A stretch of 13,970 nucleotides of DNA from Spartobacteria bacterium (GTDB lineage Bacteria > Verrucomicrobiota > Verrucomicrobiia > Chthoniobacterales > Chthoniobacteraceae), in contig JANXWU010000193.1 in assembly GCA_025350985.1 (NCBI GenBank), positions 1 to 13,970 of the forward strand, in the 5' to 3' direction. Positions 6,760 through 13,507 of the stretch are shown here, one piece after another (positions within the stretch are counted from its first letter, which is position 1; each line of letters begins with the position of its first letter). The position numbers and the translations under genes are program-made. A model generated the notes under the pieces. That model did not search any database and was not told the DNA's origin. It was given only the letters and a program-made list of their open reading frames with translations.

Positions 6760-7473
6760 ATGGCAAAACAAATCAAACTCGCGGCACAGACCCGCTCTGG
6801 CGTCGGACGTTCCGCGGTCAATAAAATCAAAGCGCAAGGCTCCGTCCCCGCCGTCATTTACGGTGGAAAAAAAGAGCCGCAGCCGCTGCAGGTTGGCGCG
6901 CGCGACATCGCCAACATCCTCGCGAAAGCCAGCGGCGAAAACGTTTTGGTCGATCTCGAAATCGATGCTGCCGGACAAAAGGCGAGCCGGATGGCGTTGA
7001 TTCAGGAAATCCAGCATCATCCTTTGAGTGGGAAAGTGCTGCATGTTGACTTCCTCGCCGTCTCCGCCGACCAAAAAATCACCGCGAACATCCCAGTCGA
7101 GCCGTTTGGCGAAGCGGCGGGCGTGAAGAATTTCGGCGGCATCCTCGAGCAGATGATGCGCTCGATTGAAGTCGAGTGTCTGCCCAAAGACCTGCCGGAC
7201 GTGCTGACCGTCGATGTCTCCGCGCTCAACATCGGCGACACCATTCACGTCAGCGACATCAAGCTTCCCGAAAACGTCGTGGCCTCCGACCTCGGCACCA
7301 TGAGCGTATTCCACGTCCTCAGCCCGACGAAAATCGAAGCTGCCGAAGAAGCCGCCACGGCTGCCGCTGCCGCCGCGCCTACCGCGCCGGAAGTGCTCAA
7401 GCAGAAGGAAGACCCAGCGACCGCCGGTGCGGCCGACAAGAAGGGCGGCGACAAGAAGCCCGAGAAGAAGTAG
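6760..7473 (+). CDS. rplY: 50S ribosomal protein bL25, CTC (two-domain) form
   Basis: Binds 5S rRNA in the large ribosomal subunit. It has 237 residues, so this is the long CTC/TL5 type rather than the roughly 95-residue E. coli form. The N-terminal domain carries the family signature RSGVGRSAVNKIKAQG-VPAVIYGG (12-36) and a second beta domain follows to about residue 190. The C-terminus is a low-complexity Ala-rich stretch (EEAATAAAAAAPTAPE) ending in a Lys-rich tail (DKKGGDKKPEKK), common in CTC proteins. It starts 12 bp after prs, with no Shine-Dalgarno, so the pair is very likely cotranscribed. The prs-ctc-pth order is a known arrangement in many bacteria. Confidence 0.93.
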   Translation: MAKQIKLAAQTRSGVGRSAVNKIKAQGSVPAVIYGGKKEPQPLQVGARDIANILAKASGENVLVDLEIDAAGQKASRMALIQEIQHHPLSGKVLHVDFLAVSADQKITANIPVEPFGEAAGVKNFGGILEQMMRSIEVECLPKDLPDVLTVDVSALNIGDTIHVSDIKLPENVVASDLGTMSVFHVLSPTKIEAAEEAATAAAAAAPTAPEVLKQKEDPATAGAADKKGGDKKPEKK

Positions 7474-7505
7474 CCGGCTCGGTGGCGTGAGGAAGTTTTG
7501 GAGCA

Positions 7506-8114
7506 ATGTCCGCACCGGAACCGCATCCCTCCGCGACACCCACCCTCCCACGCTCGATTCGCCTCATCGTCGGCTTGGGCAATCCCGGTCGCGATTACAC
7601 GCGCACGCGACACAATGTCGGCTTCATGATTCTTGACCGCCTCGCCGAAAAATCAGGCCTTCAGTTCCGCGCCGGAAAATGGCACGCGGAAACGGCGACG
7701 CAATCCGGTGTTCACTTTTGCAAACCGTCGAGCTTCATGAACCAGAGCGGACAGCCGGTCGCCGCCGTCAGCCATTTTTACAAAGTGCCGCCGTCTGAAA
7801 TGTTAATCGTGCTTGACGACGCCGCGTTGCCGCTCGGCCGCCTGCGCATCCGCTCCAGTGGCTCATCCGGCGGGCACAACGGCCTAAAATCGATCTTCGA
7901 ACATCTCAGCACGCAAGACATTCCGCGACTCCGCGTCGGCATTGGCGCGGCGGACGGAAAAGAGATGAGCGATCATGTGCTCGGTCAATTCTCGCCAGAC
8001 GAGCAGCCCGTTTTGGAAAAGACTTTGCAGCGCGCGGTGGAGGCGATTGAATCGGCCCGGACGCACGGCCTCGAAGCCGCGATGAATTTTTACAACCAAC
8101 CCGAACCCACATGA
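7506..8114 (+). CDS. pth: Peptidyl-tRNA hydrolase
   Basis: Cleaves peptidyl-tRNAs released from stalled ribosomes, recycling tRNA. It has 202 residues, with about 15 extra residues before the conserved core compared with E. coli Pth (194). The core begins IRLIVGLGNPGRDYTRTRHNVGF, giving N26 and the catalytic H36. KPSSFMNQSG (73-82) holds the tRNA-contacting Asn, VLDDAALPLG holds the catalytic Asp at D104, and GSSGGHNGLKSI follows. The stop codon overlaps the rpsF start in an ATGA, so translation of the two is probably coupled. It starts 32 bp after rplY. Confidence 0.95.
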   Translation: MSAPEPHPSATPTLPRSIRLIVGLGNPGRDYTRTRHNVGFMILDRLAEKSGLQFRAGKWHAETATQSGVHFCKPSSFMNQSGQPVAAVSHFYKVPPSEMLIVLDDAALPLGRLRIRSSGSSGGHNGLKSIFEHLSTQDIPRLRVGIGAADGKEMSDHVLGQFSPDEQPVLEKTLQRAVEAIESARTHGLEAAMNFYNQPEPT

Positions 8115-8428
8115 AAAAAAGATACGAAGCCCTGTTCATCCTCGACATCAAAGGCAAGGACGAAGCCGCCAACGACATCATCGACCGCCTCAAGGAAGAG
8201 TTTCAAAAAGAAGGTGCCGCGGTCGAGACCGTGCAAAAAATGGACAAGCGCCAGTTCACCTACGTCGCCGGCAAGCTCGACTCCGGCTTTTACGCAAACT
8301 TCATCATCGAGTGCGAACCGGAAGTGCTCGGAAAGCTGAAAACGAAGTTTGACCTTGACCGCGACGTGTACCGCCAGAGCTATTCCAAGGCCCCAAAAAA
8401 GGTGGAAAGAGCCGCGAAGCCTGCCTAG
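8111..8428 (+). CDS. rpsF: 30S ribosomal protein bS6
   Basis: A 105-residue small-subunit protein of the 30S platform, where it normally pairs with bS18. The RYEALFILD start, the QFTYVAGKLDSGFYANFIIECEPEVLGKL middle region and the basic C-terminal tail match the bS6 fold and length. Its ATG overlaps the pth stop (ATGA), and ssb begins 9 bp after its stop. The rpsF-ssb adjacency is widely conserved. The usual next genes, rpsR (bS18) and rplI (bL9), are not here. Confidence 0.93.
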   Translation: MKKRYEALFILDIKGKDEAANDIIDRLKEEFQKEGAAVETVQKMDKRQFTYVAGKLDSGFYANFIIECEPEVLGKLKTKFDLDRDVYRQSYSKAPKKVERAAKPA

Positions 8429-8437
8429 TCTCGACGT

Positions 8438-8917
8438 ATGGCCAACCTGAACAAAGTTCTGCTCATCGGCAACCTCACGCGCGACCCCGAGGTGCGCTAC
8501 ACGCCCAAGGGCACGGCGGTTGCCGACATCGGTCTTGCGGTGAACCGCATCACCACGAGCGACAGCGGCGAAAAGCGCGAGGAGGTCACGTTTGTGGACG
8601 TGACGCTGTGGGGACGCCAGGCGGAAATTGCCGGCGAGTATCTGAAAAAAGGCCGCCCTGTTTTTATCGAAGGCCGTCTGCAAATGGACACTTGGGACGA
8701 CAAAACGACCGGGCAGAAGCGGAGTAAAATCAAAGTCGTCTGCGAGAATCTGCAACTGCTTGGTTCGCGCCCGACGGATGGCGGCGAGGGTGGTGAAGGT
8801 GGTGGCGAGCGGCGGGAGCAATCTCGTCCGGCTGCCGGTCGTCCGGCCCCGCGCCCTACGCAAAAGCCCGCACCGGAACCGGAGCTCGAAGGCGAGCCGG
8901 ACGACGTGCCGTTTTAA
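8438..8917 (+). CDS. ssb: Single-stranded DNA-binding protein
   Basis: Coats single-stranded DNA in replication, repair and recombination. It has 159 residues. The N-terminal OB-fold (about 1-110) begins with the typical MANLNKVLLIGNLTRDPEVRYTP and contains VTLWGRQAEIAGEYLKKGRPVFIEGRL. A Gly/Arg/Pro-rich flexible linker (GGEGGEGGGERR) follows, and the acidic tip DDVPF is the conserved C-terminal hook that recruits partner proteins. It is the last gene of the prs-ssb cluster. I see no strong terminator after it, and the next gene is on the opposite strand. Confidence 0.96.
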   Translation: MANLNKVLLIGNLTRDPEVRYTPKGTAVADIGLAVNRITTSDSGEKREEVTFVDVTLWGRQAEIAGEYLKKGRPVFIEGRLQMDTWDDKTTGQKRSKIKVVCENLQLLGSRPTDGGEGGEGGGERREQSRPAAGRPAPRPTQKPAPEPELEGEPDDVPF

Positions 8918-8946
8918 CGCGACTTAAAGCTCAACGGGCGATCGCG

Positions 8947-9222
8947 TCAGCCCTGCGATGAATCGGGATTGCCAGCCTGCCGCCCGGTTTTCCACGGGAG
9001 AGTAAGCTCGAAGATGGTTTCGCCGCCCCGGTCGCAAAGTCTCGGCTCTAGGCTCAGACCGCGATAAGCCTGCTCCAACGCCTGCGGATTCCCGCGCAGT
9101 TCCGGAAAGAGGGCAGCGAGCCGCTGTTTGATCCAGCGCGTGGCCACGCGCCGGTCGAGCGGATGGAGCTTCGGCTCAAGGTGAAACGCGCGTTTAAAAA
9201 ATTCGATCAGTCCGGATCTCAT
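8947..9222 (-). CDS. Hypothetical protein, about 91 residues
   Basis: I do not recognise this gene. From the ATG at 9222-9220 the product starts MRSGLIEFFKRAFHLEPKLH. A strongly helical, basic segment follows (RRVATRWIKQRLAALFPELRGNPQALEQAYRGL), then a short strand-like part (GETIFELTLPW). No signal peptide or membrane segment is visible, so it is probably cytosolic. The frame can be extended to a GTG at 9252, but the ATG looks more natural. The gene lies between ssb and the desaturase. It is followed by no recognisable terminator and shows no Shine-Dalgarno. The amphipathic helices and plausible composition argue for a real gene. Confidence 0.55.
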   Translation of the reverse strand: MRSGLIEFFKRAFHLEPKLHPLDRRVATRWIKQRLAALFPELRGNPQALEQAYRGLSLEPRLCDRGGETIFELTLPWKTGRQAGNPDSSQG

Positions 9223-9384
9223 GGTGTTGGTGTGAATAGATGCCGGAGGCACGGTTATCTTAGGACTTGGAAACAGCCGCCGCGAAATTCGGCGGGATGC
9301 CTAGGCCGCACGGTTACGACCAAGGAAGCCTCATCGCATGGCACCAGCCGCGACTCTTTCCGTGGGCCGGAACTCCGGGGTGAA

Positions 9385-10482
9385 TTAAACGGCCGCCCCG
9401 GACACATCCAGCAACCGAATGTTGCTGAGCGCTTCGTTCAACTCGCGTCGTAATTCCAGCAACCGTTCGCGGGTGACTTCCATTTTTTCGTCCCGATAAG
9501 ATGCGAACTCGTGGGCAATTTCTTGCATGCGCGCGATGGTCTCCGCCACCAGGCTGTGCGTGCTGCCGGCAGCTTCGGCGGCGGCCAGTTTCAACTGCAC
9601 CTTGCGCTGCGTCTCCCCCAGTTCAGCGAGGAGGATTTTTTCCGAAGCGACCCGACGCAGATTTTGAGTCAGGCCAAATTTGCTCAGCATCCAAATCGCC
9701 CATTTGGTCGGATCGAACTGCCAAGCCTTCACGCCGTTGCGGTAGTCGTGCTGAAATTCGTGGTGATAATTGTGGTAGCCTTCGCCGAAGGTAAGCAGTG
9801 CCATGAACCAGCTATTGCGGGCGGTGCAGCGGGTCGAGTAAGGCCGGTTGCCGATGGTGTGGCAGAGGGAGTTGATGAAAAAAGTCGAGTGCTGGACGAC
9901 GACGACGCGAGCGACCCCGGCCAGCAAAAATGCCGCCAGCGCTCCCTGCGCTCCGCCCCAAGCCCAGCCGACCGCGCTGGTGAAAAGAAAACTCATGCCA
10001 AACGCGAGGGGATGAATCCACTTGTGTTGCCAAGCGATGAGCGGATCGCGCTGCAGATCAGCGACGTTGTCGAACGGCGGTTCGGCTTCCATTTTGAAAA
10101 GCAGCCAGCCGATGTGGGCGTGGAAAAAGCCCTTCGTAATGTCGTACGGGTCGCCCTCGCCATCGACATGTTTGTGATGCCGGCGATGCTCGCAGCACCA
10201 GAGCATCGCGGAGTTTTCAAACGCGGCCGCGCCGAAGAGCAGGGTGAACAGCCGCACCGACCAATGCGCCTTGAAGGCAAGATGCGACATCATCCGATGG
10301 TAGCCGAGCGTGATGCTCATGCCGGTGGCAAACACCATGAAAATAAAGAACGCGAACTGGAACCAATCGATCCCATTTTTCCAAAGATAAAGCGGCACGA
10401 CCGTGATCGAGAGCAGGAAGGTGCCGATGAGGAAAACGCTAGTCTTCCAGTTGATACGATCGAGAGGGACGCGTGAAATCAT
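9385..10482 (-). CDS. Membrane fatty-acyl (acyl-CoA type) desaturase with C-terminal helical extension
   Basis: An integral-membrane di-iron desaturase that introduces a double bond into fatty acyl chains; delta-9 is the likeliest position. It has 365 residues. The three histidine boxes that bind the iron are all present: HRMMSH (62-67), HRRHH (99-103) and HNYHH (237-241). H208 lies in NSLCHTIG, and hydrophobic segments fall at about 14-33, 41-58, 72-88 and 158-195. Residues from about 270 to the end form a charged, helix-rich, coiled-coil-like tail (for example REKILL-type and RERLLELRRELNEAL repeats) not usual for this family. The ATG at 10482-10480 gives the normal membrane N-terminus. An extended -10 promoter lies just upstream. 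It is probably a single-gene unit, divergent from the helicase gene. Confidence 0.92.
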   Translation of the reverse strand: MISRVPLDRINWKTSVFLIGTFLLSITVVPLYLWKNGIDWFQFAFFIFMVFATGMSITLGYHRMMSHLAFKAHWSVRLFTLLFGAAAFENSAMLWCCEHRRHHKHVDGEGDPYDITKGFFHAHIGWLLFKMEAEPPFDNVADLQRDPLIAWQHKWIHPLAFGMSFLFTSAVGWAWGGAQGALAAFLLAGVARVVVVQHSTFFINSLCHTIGNRPYSTRCTARNSWFMALLTFGEGYHNYHHEFQHDYRNGVKAWQFDPTKWAIWMLSKFGLTQNLRRVASEKILLAELGETQRKVQLKLAAAEAAGSTHSLVAETIARMQEIAHEFASYRDEKMEVTRERLLELRRELNEALSNIRLLDVSGAAV

Positions 10483-10499
10483 GGGGTGAAGAGTCGGTG

Positions 10500-10508
10500 A
10501 CTATAGCA
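10500..10508 (-). promoter_or_regulatory. Extended -10 promoter for the desaturase gene
   Basis: On the minus strand, TGCTATAGT matches the extended -10 pattern TGnTATAAT at eight of nine positions, and the -10 hexamer TATAGT is strong. Transcription would start near 10493, giving a leader of about 11 nt. No good -35 box lies at the usual distance, which extended -10 promoters tolerate. Confidence 0.5.
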
Positions 10509-10606
10509 GATGCGGGGCGACGTGCGCGGAATATCGGGAAAAATCGCGCGCCGCAAGTGAAAACTCCCTGCGACAACTTCTTCAATCTCGTTAAGGTAGC
10601 CCGCTT

Positions 10607-11794
10607 ATGTCATTTCGAGATTTGGGTTTGTCAGAGGATGTGATGCACGGCGTGCAATCGATGGGCTACGTCGATCCGACTCCCATCCAGCTTCGCGCGT
10701 TTCCGATCGTGCTCACAGGCCGGGATTTGGTCGGCTCGGCGCAAACCGGCACGGGCAAGACGGCGGCGTTCGCATTGCCGATTCTCACGATGTTGAAAAC
10801 CCGCGGCCCAATGCGCGCGCTCGTACTCCAGCCGACGCGCGAGTTGGCCGCGCAGGTTGAGACGGCGTTCCGTGATTTCGCGCGCTTCAGTGACCTGAGA
10901 ATCGGCGTCGTCTATGGCGGTGTCGGTTACGGCGCGCAGCGAGAGATGCTGAAACAAGGAGTCGATGTGCTCGTCGCCACGCCGGGGCGTCTCTTGGATT
11001 TCATGGAAAACGGCGAGATCAAGCTGGACGCCATCCAGCACCTGGTGCTCGACGAAGTGGACCGGATGCTCGACATGGGCTTCCTCCCTCAGGTGCGTCG
11101 AGTGGTGGAGAAATGTCCGAAGGAACGGCAGACGCTTTTTTTCTCCGCGACCATTCCGCCGGAGATCGAGGGCTTCACGAAATGGGTCTTGCGCGATCCC
11201 GAAGTGATCCAAATCGGCGTGCGCCGCTCGCCGGCGGAGACGGTGACGCACGCCATTTATCCAGTCGCCCGCGATCAAAAATTCGATCTGCTCCTCGCGC
11301 TTCTGGAGAAAACAAAAATCGACAGCGCGCTGATTTTTTGCCGCACCAAACACGGTGCCGACAAAGTGGCGCACGCGCTCAAGGAGCAAAAACATTCCGT
11401 CGCCGTGCTGCACTCGAATCGGACCCAGCACGAACGCGAGGACGCGCTCGCCGGTTTCAAATCTGGCAAATACGAAATCATGGTTGCCACCGACATCGCG
11501 TCCCGCGGCATCGACATCGCGGGGGTCAGCCACGTCATCAATTACGACGTGCCGCTGCACCCCGAAGACTACGTCCACCGCATCGGTCGCACCGGCCGGG
11601 CGCAGGCGGAGGGCGACGCCTTTACGCTGATGACCGGCGAGGATTTGGAAGACGTGAAAAAGGTCGAATATTTCATCGCGCAAAAAATCCCGCGCTTGAA
11701 ACTCGACGGTTTCGACTATCTCTACACGGCGCTCTTCGATGAAGGTCCGCGCGTGCCGATCCGCCGTGTCCCCGGCAAAAAGCGGCGGCGATAA
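10607..11794 (+). CDS. DEAD-box ATP-dependent RNA helicase (RhlE-like)
   Basis: Unwinds RNA duplexes using ATP; bacterial members act in ribosome assembly, RNA decay and cold adaptation. It has 395 residues, essentially just the helicase core plus a short basic tail (KKRRR). Motifs in order: Q motif (F3, GYVDPTPIQ 20-28), motif I AQTGTGKT (45-52), PTREL (76-80), TPGR (125-128), motif II DEVD (149-152), SAT (180-182), ATDIASRGIDI (294-304) and HRIGRTGR (324-331). Motif II normally reads DEAD; the Ala-to-Val change keeps the catalytic acids. AAGGT about 10 nt before the ATG is a fair Shine-Dalgarno. A cold-shock protein gene lies nearby on the other strand, consistent with a cold-response theme but not proof. 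Confidence 0.95.
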   Translation: MSFRDLGLSEDVMHGVQSMGYVDPTPIQLRAFPIVLTGRDLVGSAQTGTGKTAAFALPILTMLKTRGPMRALVLQPTRELAAQVETAFRDFARFSDLRIGVVYGGVGYGAQREMLKQGVDVLVATPGRLLDFMENGEIKLDAIQHLVLDEVDRMLDMGFLPQVRRVVEKCPKERQTLFFSATIPPEIEGFTKWVLRDPEVIQIGVRRSPAETVTHAIYPVARDQKFDLLLALLEKTKIDSALIFCRTKHGADKVAHALKEQKHSVAVLHSNRTQHEREDALAGFKSGKYEIMVATDIASRGIDIAGVSHVINYDVPLHPEDYVHRIGRTGRAQAEGDAFTLMTGEDLEDVKKVEYFIAQKIPRLKLDGFDYLYTALFDEGPRVPIRRVPGKKRRR

Positions 11795-11841
11795 TCAGAC
11801 TCCCGTCCGGGTCGGGCTTCGTGATTTCCTGAGTTCCAGAT

Positions 11842-12366
11842 TCAACCCTCCAAGGAGGCGGTTTCGCGAATGACCCGGTCGGCAATTTCCTCGTGCGGTC
11901 CTTCGCTGGTGTCGATGGTCAGTTGGGCCGCATTCTCATAAAGCGGCGTCCTCCCCGCGAGCAGCTCGCGAATCGTCGCGCGAGGATTTTCGGTGTGAAG
12001 CAGCGGCCGGTTTTTATTCCGGGACACTCGCTCGAAAATCACCCCCTCGGCCGCCGCCAGCCACACCACCACGCCGAGTTCGCGCAGCCGCGTCAGGTTG
12101 TCCGGACGCGTGACGATCCCTCCTCCCGTCGCGATCACCAGCCCGTGTTCCAGTCGCAGCGAGTCGAGCGCCTCGGTTTCCAAATCGCGAAAATATTCCT
12201 CGCCCTTCCGGGCAAAAATCTCCGGGATTTCCGCCTTTTCCCGCAGCACGATCATCGCGTCCGTATCCACAAACCGGTAACGCAACTTTTTCGCGACCAG
12301 CCGCCCGATGGACGATTTGCCGCTCCCCATGAACCCAATCAAAACGATATTTTCACGATCGCTCAC
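11842..12366 (-). CDS. aroK: Shikimate kinase
   Basis: Phosphorylates shikimate at the 3-hydroxyl with ATP, a step of aromatic amino-acid synthesis. It has 174 residues, the usual length. Walker A is GFMGSGKS (11-18). The shikimate-binding residues are visible as D34 and D36 in VDTDAMI, R60 in FRDLE and GGG (81-83). The lid arginine is in NRPLL (119-123), and AGRTPLY (137-143) follows. The start is a GTG (12366-12364), because no in-frame ATG gives the normal N-terminus. This GTG lies inside the 3' end of the cold-shock gene (14-nt overlap), so the two are cotranscribed and aroK translation may depend on ribosomes finishing the upstream gene. It is convergent with the helicase gene. Confidence 0.95.
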   Translation of the reverse strand: MSDRENIVLIGFMGSGKSSIGRLVAKKLRYRFVDTDAMIVLREKAEIPEIFARKGEEYFRDLETEALDSLRLEHGLVIATGGGIVTRPDNLTRLRELGVVVWLAAAEGVIFERVSRNKNRPLLHTENPRATIRELLAGRTPLYENAAQLTIDTSEGPHEEIADRVIRETASLEG

Positions 12367-12595
12367 GATGCTTGGATCGAGGCGGCGGCGAGTGGCTCCG
12401 GACGACCTGAGTCGCCTTCGCCCCCTTCTCGTCCACGGTCAACTCGTATTCCACCTCCTCGCCTTCCGCGAGCGTTTTGAAACCATTTCCCAGAATGACC
12501 GAATGATGGACAAAGATGTCCGCCTGCGTCTCTGGATCGACGATGAAGCCGAATCCTTTCTTGTCGTTAAACCACTTCACGGTGCCTTTAGCCAT
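12353..12595 (-). CDS. Cold-shock-domain protein with short C-terminal tail
   Basis: An 80-residue CspA-family nucleic-acid-binding protein, an RNA chaperone. The cold-shock domain starts MAKGTVKWFNDKKGFGFI, with RNP1 KGFGFI, and contains RNP2 as DIFVHHSVI. The fold ends near ATQVVR (about residue 67). The last 13 or so residues (SHSPPPRSKHRERS) are a basic tail beyond the normal length. The start at 12595 is fixed by the conserved MxKGTVKWF. A good promoter lies about 70 nt upstream. The leader contains AATTC-6 nt-GAATT just before the start, a small hairpin that could sense temperature. The 3' end overlaps aroK by 14 nt. Confidence 0.93.
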   Translation of the reverse strand: MAKGTVKWFNDKKGFGFIVDPETQADIFVHHSVILGNGFKTLAEGEEVEYELTVDEKGAKATQVVRSHSPPPRSKHRERS

Positions 12596-12671
12596 GATTG
12601 CCAGCTTTTCAATTCCACGTTGAATTAATCTTTTTCCGCCGCACGCAGAGGGGCCGCGCGCGCCGCCAGCG

Positions 12672-12700
12672 GTATAAATCGGCGTCGTCAAAAGGGTCAA
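12672..12700 (-). promoter_or_regulatory. Sigma-70-type promoter for the cold-shock gene and aroK
   Basis: On the minus strand, TTGACC (12700-12695) is followed by 17 nt and TTATAC (12677-12672). Transcription would start near 12665, giving a leader of about 70 nt before the cold-shock ATG. Long leaders are typical of csp mRNAs. Confidence 0.65.
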
Positions 12701-12749
12701 GCACGATTTGTCCAAAGTGATGTTTTTACCCGGACTTCGACTGTCGGAC

Positions 12750-12777
12750 TTGGCAAAAACCGGACGCTCGCTACACT
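12750..12777 (+). promoter_or_regulatory. Sigma-70-type promoter for purE
   Basis: TTGGCA (12750-12755) is followed by 16 nt and TACACT (12772-12777). Transcription would start within a few bases of the purE ATG at 12787, so the mRNA is probably leaderless or nearly so. This matches the lack of a Shine-Dalgarno in front of purE. Confidence 0.6.
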
Positions 12778-12786
12778 GCGCGCCGC

Positions 12787-13278
12787 ATGAAAACTCAAGC
12801 ACCACCAGTCTCCATCCTCATGGGCAGCAAGTCCGACTGGGACACCATGAAGCACGCCGTTGATACTCTGGCCGAACTCGGCATCCCCTGCGAATACCGC
12901 GTCGCCTCCGCGCATCGGACGCCGGAGCTCGCCATGGAAATCGCAAAGACCGCCGCCACGCGCGGGGTGAAAGTCCTCATCGCTGGCGCGGGTGCCGCGG
13001 CGCATCTCGCCGGTGTCGTCGCCGCGCACACCTGGCTCCCCGTCCTGGGCGTGCCGATGGAAAGCAAATCGCTCAAAGGTCTCGACTCCCTTTTGGCGAC
13101 GGTGCAAATGCCCGGCGGCATCCCGGTCGGCACACTCGCCATCGGTTCCGCCGGCGCGAAAAACGCCGCGCTGCTCGCCGCGTCCATCCTCGCCCTGAGC
13201 GACGAAAAAGTGCGCGCGGCCCTCGAAGCGTTTCGCGAAAAGCAAACACGCGAGGCGATGGCGGTGACGCTGCCGTGA
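12787..13278 (+). CDS. purE: N5-carboxyaminoimidazole ribonucleotide mutase
   Basis: The class I PurE enzyme of de novo purine synthesis, converting N5-CAIR to CAIR. It has 163 residues, the normal length. Conserved parts are [12 protein letters not shown] (10-21), SAHRTPE (41-47) with the catalytic His, [17 protein letters not shown] (66-82), GVPMESK and [13 protein letters not shown]. The SKSDW and SAHRTP motifs place it with the bacterial mutase rather than the class II AIR carboxylase. No purK follows in this window, so its partner must lie elsewhere. It is divergent from the cold-shock gene with 191 bp between the starts. Confidence 0.96.
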   Translation: MKTQAPPVSILMGSKSDWDTMKHAVDTLAELGIPCEYRVASAHRTPELAMEIAKTAATRGVKVLIAGAGAAAHLAGVVAAHTWLPVLGVPMESKSLKGLDSLLATVQMPGGIPVGTLAIGSAGAKNAALLAASILALSDEKVRAALEAFREKQTREAMAVTLP

Positions 13279-13355
13279 GTTTCTGCCGGAGTCGGGCGAG
13301 ATCGCCTTCTCCAAATGCTCTCATTCTGAGCGGCGGCTTTGCGGGGCGAAGAATC

Positions 13356-13368
13356 CGGGATTATCCCG
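13356..13368. repeat. Short palindrome downstream of purE
   Basis: CGGGAT-T-ATCCCG is a perfect 6-bp inverted repeat around one base. It lies 20 bp before the larger palindromic element and may belong to it or be a separate site. It has no T-run and is not a convincing terminator. Confidence 0.3.
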
Positions 13369-13387
13369 TTCACGAAGGTTGAGGTGA

Positions 13388-13437
13388 ACCGCGAAGAGCA
13401 CGTAGGAATTTTTTCTCCCCTTCGCGCTCTTCGCGGT
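13388..13437. repeat. Palindromic 9-nt-periodic repeat element between purE and the Sua5-type gene
   Basis: ACCGCGAAGAGCACGTAGG (13388-13406) and CCTTCGCGCTCTTCGCGGT (13419-13437) are inverted copies matching at 17 of 19 positions around a 12-nt T-rich centre. The right arm shows the 9-nt period (CTTCGCGCT, CTTCGCGGT). The unit CGCGAAGAG matches the pattern C[A/G]CG[A/G]AGAN, which also describes the units in the dnaE element, so the two look like diverged members of one repeat superfamily. The T-rich loop is in the centre rather than after the stem, so it is not a standard terminator. Confidence 0.7.
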
Positions 13438-13507
13438 AAATTTGAAAACCTTGGTCAGGGGGATCATCACAAAAGGATCGTTAATCTTCTTCCGCCCTGA
13501 CGCGTCG

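Noticed and set aside
9511..10476. Plus-strand open frame of 321 codons opposite the desaturase gene
   Set aside because: The minus-strand frame has all three histidine boxes and membrane segments; the plus frame is its antisense mirror.
10631..11683. Minus-strand open frame of 350 codons opposite the RNA helicase
   Set aside because: Antisense shadow of a gene with every DEAD-box motif in place.
12596..12805. 70-codon upstream extension of the cold-shock gene
   Set aside because: It crosses the promoter region and the purE start, and the conserved MAKGTVKWF fixes the true start at 12595.
13388..13437. Palindrome downstream of purE as an intrinsic terminator
   Set aside because: The T-run is in the loop rather than after the stem, and the arms show the 9-nt period of a repeat element.
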